From: Mucilaginibacter sp.
GTDB lineage: Bacteria > Bacteroidota > Bacteroidia > Sphingobacteriales > Sphingobacteriaceae
Reading direction: 5' to 3'
DNA length: 64,000 nt
NCBI GenBank assembly: GCA_028288305.1
Contig: JAQBOA010000008.1
Span: 43,730-107,729 of the forward strand
Made by a program: the position numbers and the translations under genes. Below the pieces are notes generated by a model. That model saw nothing but the letters and a program-made list of their open reading frames with translations. It ran no database searches and had not been told where the DNA came from. Within the stretch, counting starts at the first letter, position 1, and every line of letters begins with the position of its first letter. Below are positions 59,692-64,000 of this stretch, piece after piece.

Positions 59692-62097
59692 CTACTTGTT
59701 TATTTGTGCTGTATACTTTGGTTTTACTTCAAAAGTAAAAGTCTGACTGCCAGCTTCACCATTTTGGGTAATGCCTTGTAATACACCAATATACATTCCA
59801 GCCTGGTCAGAAGTATAGAACGATACCTGTTTTTTACCTTTTACATTTGTATTTATTGAAGGCGACCAGAATAATAAATTCCTAAAATCGGGCATTGGGC
59901 TGCCTGCCTGCTGTTCAGTATCATAAGCAGGTGAATAAAATTGTCGCTGTACCTGCAATCCTTCATAGTCAACAATTACTGCGTGCGGATCTATTTCAGT
60001 TCCTCCAAAGTCTCCCTTGTAGCTGTTGAAGCTAAAAACACCCTCTTCCAAAGAAGGCCCCAGGTAATAAGTGTAAGGTACAACTTCCAGTTTGCGCAGT
60101 TTAAGGGGATCAATGGCAAAAATTTTGTTCATATTAAAAAATGGAATGCCATCTATTAATACCATTGGATCACGGTCACTTAGAAAACCAATTCCGTTAA
60201 CCACTTTTATATGGAACTGATTATGAACATGAGTTATGTTCACCTCACTTATGTATTCGCGCATCACTTCTTCAACTGTGGTAAAACGGGTATAATTATC
60301 TAAAAGGTAGGTTTTGTAAGGTGATCCGTAAAAAGCGCTGCTATCTGCGTGAGGATCATAAAACTGGCGTAGTTTGGGGCCATTATAAATATTCTGAACC
60401 TGCATTGCTAAGCTTTGATCTTCGAAAGTTGTTTGCAAATCAGGCGTAACAGATAAACCGGCTAATGGTATTTTAGCAAATTGTTCTGAAAAGGGGCTTA
60501 AAATATCTATATGATAAGCAGTATCGATTTCTGTATTAGTTTCAGCAACAATTTCGGCAGGGCCGTAAAATGCCCGCATGTTAAAGTTCAGACGGCCGGT
60601 GGAATCGCTTTTGGAGGTATACAATTGCACACTTTTCCCGGTTATGCCTAAATACGCTATGATATTTTTTGCTGGCTTTTTGGTTAACTGGTCGCTTATT
60701 CTTGCAGTTATAATAGGCCCGTTAAACTCTGGGAAAAAATTAAATACAGGCGCTTTGCCTTTTATTACATCGCTCCAGGCAAAACTTCTCCACCCTTGGG
60801 TTAGCATTAGGTTATCTGCAGCTTCATTTGTTTCGGTATTACTGTTATCAAAATAATAATCCGGCGATTCAATATATCCTTTCAGGTCGGAACTTAGCCA
60901 TAAATAATTAAAAATATTTACTTTATCATCACGCTGTAACGAATCCAGCCGGTAAACAGATAAAGATAAATCGGCCGCAGCAGCCTTTTCATTTTGATCT
61001 TTAGCCGCTATGGAAATACTTACTTTTTTTCGTGTAATATATTGCTGTGCATCACATATAGCGCTTATTGTTAAATTTTTACCTGGTCGTTTAAAATACA
61101 GCCTTTCACAAACCGGGTGCCTTTCGGCATCAAAAACGGTGATTTGGGAAATACCATCGCCAAGTTTATTTTTATCCAGGTTGAAATTAGCTGTTCCATT
61201 ATTGCAAACAGCCATTTTAATCAATTTTATCACATTCCTTGTTTGTGCAAACAGGTAAATATTTGATGTGGTTAAGTTGGTATTTACAGTTACTGATAGT
61301 TGCCCTGCTCCGCTATCCTTTAAACTCATCACATAACCATTTCTATTTGCCGCCAGTAAATCTTTTCGTATTATTTTGTTGTCAATTTTTATAATAGCAT
61401 GGTAAGCCATGTTATTTTCGGGCTTAAATATAAAGCGCCCGATGCCAAATTTTAAGGGTTTAAATTTTGTTATCGTATCATTTTTTTCGTTTAATACTGC
61501 TCCCTCAAAATTCACTCCTTTGCCCCATTGATCTGCTGCTTTAAAAGCTACTACGCTGGTTATACTATTAACCAGGCTGCCACCTTCGGGAAAAAACTGA
61601 ATGTCATAAGTGGCAGCTGTTGTCTTAATATTTGGATCAGGACTTTTTAAAGGATTTATGACGGTGAGTTTTTTTGAGAAATAATAATCCGGACTAAAAT
61701 TCTTCATCCAGCTGGTATAAGCCCTAAGTATATAATTTCCTGTTGAAACGGTAAGCGGGATATATATAGAACCACTGCCGGCGCCATCCTTCATGGCAAT
61801 TTTAGTTTGCAAAATGGGATTCTGATTATTATCCAATACTTCTACATAAACTACTTTGCTAATATTAAGCGGTTTAAGAAAAATGCCATCTACATTATAT
61901 ATTTTAAACCATAATAACTCACCAGCAGTATAGGCGTTTTTATCGGTATGAACAAACACTTTCTCTTGCAATGAATTTGTGGTATACAGATTAAAATTTT
62001 TCTGTACCTGGGTCATACCTGTTGGTACTTGCTCTTGTGCAAAGGCATTGACCGTTAAAATCATTAGCGAGAAAAAAATATTTGTAACATTCTTCAT
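59692..62097 (-). CDS. MG2/plug-type surface protein, no beta-barrel
   Basis: An 801-residue secreted protein. A signal peptide (about 1-21, NAFAQ) precedes a macroglobulin MG2-like domain (LLWFKIYNVDGIFLKPLNIS and GNYILRAYTSW, about 50-150), further beta-sandwich repeats and a region around 620-710 resembling a TonB plug (VEEVMREYISEV, DRDPMVLIDGIPFFN). The C-terminus lacks a transporter beta-barrel. Start ATG 62097 is used instead of 62139 because it gives a normal signal peptide. Third gene of an operon after two DUF4249 genes. The function is unknown. These sets may act at the cell surface. Confidence 0.8.
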   Translation of the reverse strand: MKNVTNIFFSLMILTVNAFAQEQVPTGMTQVQKNFNLYTTNSLQEKVFVHTDKNAYTAGELLWFKIYNVDGIFLKPLNISKVVYVEVLDNNQNPILQTKIAMKDGAGSGSIYIPLTVSTGNYILRAYTSWMKNFSPDYYFSKKLTVINPLKSPDPNIKTTAATYDIQFFPEGGSLVNSITSVVAFKAADQWGKGVNFEGAVLNEKNDTITKFKPLKFGIGRFIFKPENNMAYHAIIKIDNKIIRKDLLAANRNGYVMSLKDSGAGQLSVTVNTNLTTSNIYLFAQTRNVIKLIKMAVCNNGTANFNLDKNKLGDGISQITVFDAERHPVCERLYFKRPGKNLTISAICDAQQYITRKKVSISIAAKDQNEKAAAADLSLSVYRLDSLQRDDKVNIFNYLWLSSDLKGYIESPDYYFDNSNTETNEAADNLMLTQGWRSFAWSDVIKGKAPVFNFFPEFNGPIITARISDQLTKKPAKNIIAYLGITGKSVQLYTSKSDSTGRLNFNMRAFYGPAEIVAETNTEIDTAYHIDILSPFSEQFAKIPLAGLSVTPDLQTTFEDQSLAMQVQNIYNGPKLRQFYDPHADSSAFYGSPYKTYLLDNYTRFTTVEEVMREYISEVNITHVHNQFHIKVVNGIGFLSDRDPMVLIDGIPFFNMNKIFAIDPLKLRKLEVVPYTYYLGPSLEEGVFSFNSYKGDFGGTEIDPHAVIVDYEGLQVQRQFYSPAYDTEQQAGSPMPDFRNLLFWSPSINTNVKGKKQVSFYTSDQAGMYIGVLQGITQNGEAGSQTFTFEVKPKYTAQINK

Positions 62098-62129
62098 AAT
62101 CATAAATTTAATTATTGGTTTTCTCCTAT

Positions 62130-63299
62130 TTATTTCCAAAATGCCGGTTGTTTATTAGTGCCTCTTAATGTACAGTCAACACAATAAGGGTCTGCAGCTA
62201 TTAAGCCTAAGGGTACCTTAATTGTATCAATTGGTGTTTCAAAACCCGAATAAATAAATTCCTGCACCTGTCTTTCATCGTATGGAGGATTTCCGCCAGG
62301 AATCGGGTTATCATAACGTTGAATGTAGATATGGCAGCCATTATAATAGGAGAGATCCGGAGACCAACTGGCCGGTAAATTCTTATTATCCACAAAAATG
62401 CGTGCTTGGGTAGTGGCGCCCGCAGTAATATAACCTATAACAATTTCTGATGGATTTGATAATGAGTGAATATTCCCCGTTAATTCTGACGGCTGGGGGT
62501 CAAAAATACTTCCTAGCTGTTCTGTGTTCTTTTTTAAAAGTGTAAAATAATTGTTAGCATCTGTTGTTAATGCATATTGCTTAACCAAAATACTATACCT
62601 GATACGCAGCTTTTCGGAATTGGGTAATATCAAAGTCACTTGCTGGTCTTTAATAATATCGCCTGATAGTTTTACAGATGAGCCTAAAATAATGGAACTT
62701 GAGTAGCTTGTTGCCCAGCAATTAAAAACCTGCTCAGCAGGGGTTCTTAACGCGGTTGTATCGGCATTTACAACTATATATTTGGAATCATATTCCGACC
62801 GGATAATATACGTTTCTTCATAATCCCACCTGTAATAATGGGTATTATTAGCCGGATCGTGCGTGTTTACATTGATCTGCAAACCATTACTTTGTACAAC
62901 ATAATTAACGGTATCAATAGGAGGTGAGTTTTTTACCGGAACAAAATCTGAAGCGTACTGCTTACCATCGCCAGTATTTATTTTAATGCGATAATTTTGA
63001 GCAGATGATAAATTAAGCGGGGCAGATACATAAGTGCCATTGTTTTTTGATGTTAAGGGATAACTTCCGCTTTGCGACCCTTCAATACTTACTGTGGCGT
63101 TTAACTCCTGCTTTGAATTTGCTTTACCAGATATATTTACTGTACGGCTCAAAGAAATTGTTGTAGTATCGTTAGGAGTAATATTCCCATTAACAACCAG
63201 GTAGTTATTGGGTGCAATAATAGCCGGGGAATTAATTTGCTTTTTACAACTCATTACTATTACAATTAATAAAAGAATTTTATATCGTTCCTTTAACAT
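62130..63299 (-). CDS. DUF4249-family lipoprotein, locus 2 copy A
   Basis: A 389-residue DUF4249 lipoprotein (lipobox region VMSCKK). It shares YLVVNGNI, NTHDPANNTHYYRWDYEETY, KKNTEQLGSIFDPQPSELTGNIHS and the C-terminal CVDCTLRGTNKQPAFWK with the genes at 28909-31386. ATG 63299 gives the signal peptide. It ends 32 bases before the surface-protein gene and starts 11 bases after the next DUF4249 gene, so all three are one leftward operon. Confidence 0.9.
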   Translation of the reverse strand: MLKERYKILLLIVIVMSCKKQINSPAIIAPNNYLVVNGNITPNDTTTISLSRTVNISGKANSKQELNATVSIEGSQSGSYPLTSKNNGTYVSAPLNLSSAQNYRIKINTGDGKQYASDFVPVKNSPPIDTVNYVVQSNGLQINVNTHDPANNTHYYRWDYEETYIIRSEYDSKYIVVNADTTALRTPAEQVFNCWATSYSSSIILGSSVKLSGDIIKDQQVTLILPNSEKLRIRYSILVKQYALTTDANNYFTLLKKNTEQLGSIFDPQPSELTGNIHSLSNPSEIVIGYITAGATTQARIFVDNKNLPASWSPDLSYYNGCHIYIQRYDNPIPGGNPPYDERQVQEFIYSGFETPIDTIKVPLGLIAADPYCVDCTLRGTNKQPAFWK

Positions 63300-63310
63300 A
63301 TTTATAAGCC

Positions 63311-64000
63311 CTATTTCCAAAATGCCGGTTGTTTATTAGTGCCTCTTAATGTACAATCAACACATTGGGGAAACGCAGCAATAAAACCGCCGGTTGGGTA
63401 TTCTCCTACCTTAGTTATCGGAATTTGAACGCCGGTATAAATCAGGTCCTTGACTTCTACCTGTACAGATGCCGCACCGTTTCCTAATTCTATTACACGG
63501 ACATATAGTAATGTATCGGTAAAACAGTTGGAAGATGGAGCTGATACCGGCCAGCCCGAAACATCTTTGTTATCAATAAATATCCTTTGAGTCGAGATAC
63601 TCCCGGCAGTAATGTAACCTATTACAGGCTCAGCCGGATTTGAAACACAATGAATATTACCGGTTAGCTCAGATGGTTGCGCGTCAAAAATACCGCCTAT
63701 TCGTTCTGTGTTCTTTTTTAAAAGTACGAAATAATTATAAGCATCTGTTGTTAATGCGTATTGCTTTACCTGTATACTGTACCGCGTATAGATTTTTTCG
63801 GAATTATTAGGGATCAATATAACCGACTGCGAGCTGATTATATCTTTAGACAATTTTGCAGATGAGCCCAAAACTATAGTGCTCGAGGTATCGCTTACCC
63901 AGCATTGATAAACTTGCTGGTCTGCTGGTCTGATGACTGTAGTATCATGATTTACAACCATGTAATTGGAAACATATTCAGAATGAATAATATAAGTTTC
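63311..64000 (-). CDS. DUF4249-family lipoprotein, locus 2 copy B (partial)
   Basis: The C-terminal 229 residues of a DUF4249 protein. The N-terminus lies beyond the window, since the frame stays open to base 64000 and translates to ETYIIHSEYVSNYMVVN, the same block as in copy A. It ends CVDCTLRGTNKQPAFWK. A Met at 63961 is internal and not the start. It is a close paralogue of copy A and the first visible gene of the operon. Confidence 0.88.
   Translation of the reverse strand, partial: ETYIIHSEYVSNYMVVNHDTTVIRPADQQVYQCWVSDTSSTIVLGSSAKLSKDIISSQSVILIPNNSEKIYTRYSIQVKQYALTTDAYNYFVLLKKNTERIGGIFDAQPSELTGNIHCVSNPAEPVIGYITAGSISTQRIFIDNKDVSGWPVSAPSSNCFTDTLLYVRVIELGNGAASVQVEVKDLIYTGVQIPITKVGEYPTGGFIAAFPQCVDCTLRGTNKQPAFWK

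Overview
The window looks like chromosomal DNA from a Bacteroidota bacterium, most likely family Sphingobacteriaceae (Mucilaginibacter/Pedobacter-like). This rests on DUF4249 and DUF4468 proteins, a WbqC protein, a membrane-spanning Y_Y_Y/LuxR-type regulator, a LysRS with a C-terminal extension, TAnnTTTG-type -7 boxes, and several families of small palindromic repeats at gene ends. No rRNA, tRNA, CRISPR array, prophage or intact insertion sequence was seen. One IS1182-type transposase remnant is present.

Layout. 0-6 kb: a tripartite RND efflux operon (TolC, RND pump, adaptor) on the minus strand. 6-24 kb: mostly housekeeping genes (WbqC, LpxL-like acyltransferase, GT2 glycosyltransferase, MscS channel, aroQ, xerD, prmC, ribD, dipeptide epimerase, smpB, a MntR-MntH(Usp) manganese module with a palindromic operator, an Lrp regulator, ung, lysS). 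24-34 kb: HAD phosphatase, acyl-CoA ligase, Sua5, YceI, a tandem DUF4249 lipoprotein pair and small envelope proteins. 34-41 kb: a glycerate module (GntP permease and glycerate kinase), YjbQ, a polysaccharide deacetylase, and a divergent LuxC-like reductase/ferredoxin pair.

41-60 kb holds the most unusual part. A copper amine oxidase, four secreted ThuA-like proteins and a DUF4468 protein surround a one-component Y_Y_Y/LuxR regulator. A GH9 glycosidase (with a two-domain thioredoxin protein) is divergent from an operon encoding a complete mannose-family phosphotransferase system: EIIA, EIIB, a fused EIIC-EIID, dedicated EI and HPr, and a NagB/AgaI-type amino-sugar-phosphate deaminase/isomerase. 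All three divergent promoter regions in this 18-kb stretch carry the same direct-repeat motif, GTAG-N7-GTAG (core GTAGTGCTAATGTAGGG), and the PTS/GH9 region carries two copies. This suggests one regulon. A working model is that secreted enzymes (GH9, ThuA proteins, amine oxidase) process an amino-sugar-containing glycan outside the inner membrane, the PTS imports and phosphorylates the released sugar, and the deaminase feeds it to glycolysis. The absence of a NagA-like deacetylase suggests a free amino sugar such as glucosamine or galactosamine. The substrate is inferred, not shown.

60-64 kb: an MG2/plug-type surface protein preceded by two tandem DUF4249 genes, the last truncated by the window edge.
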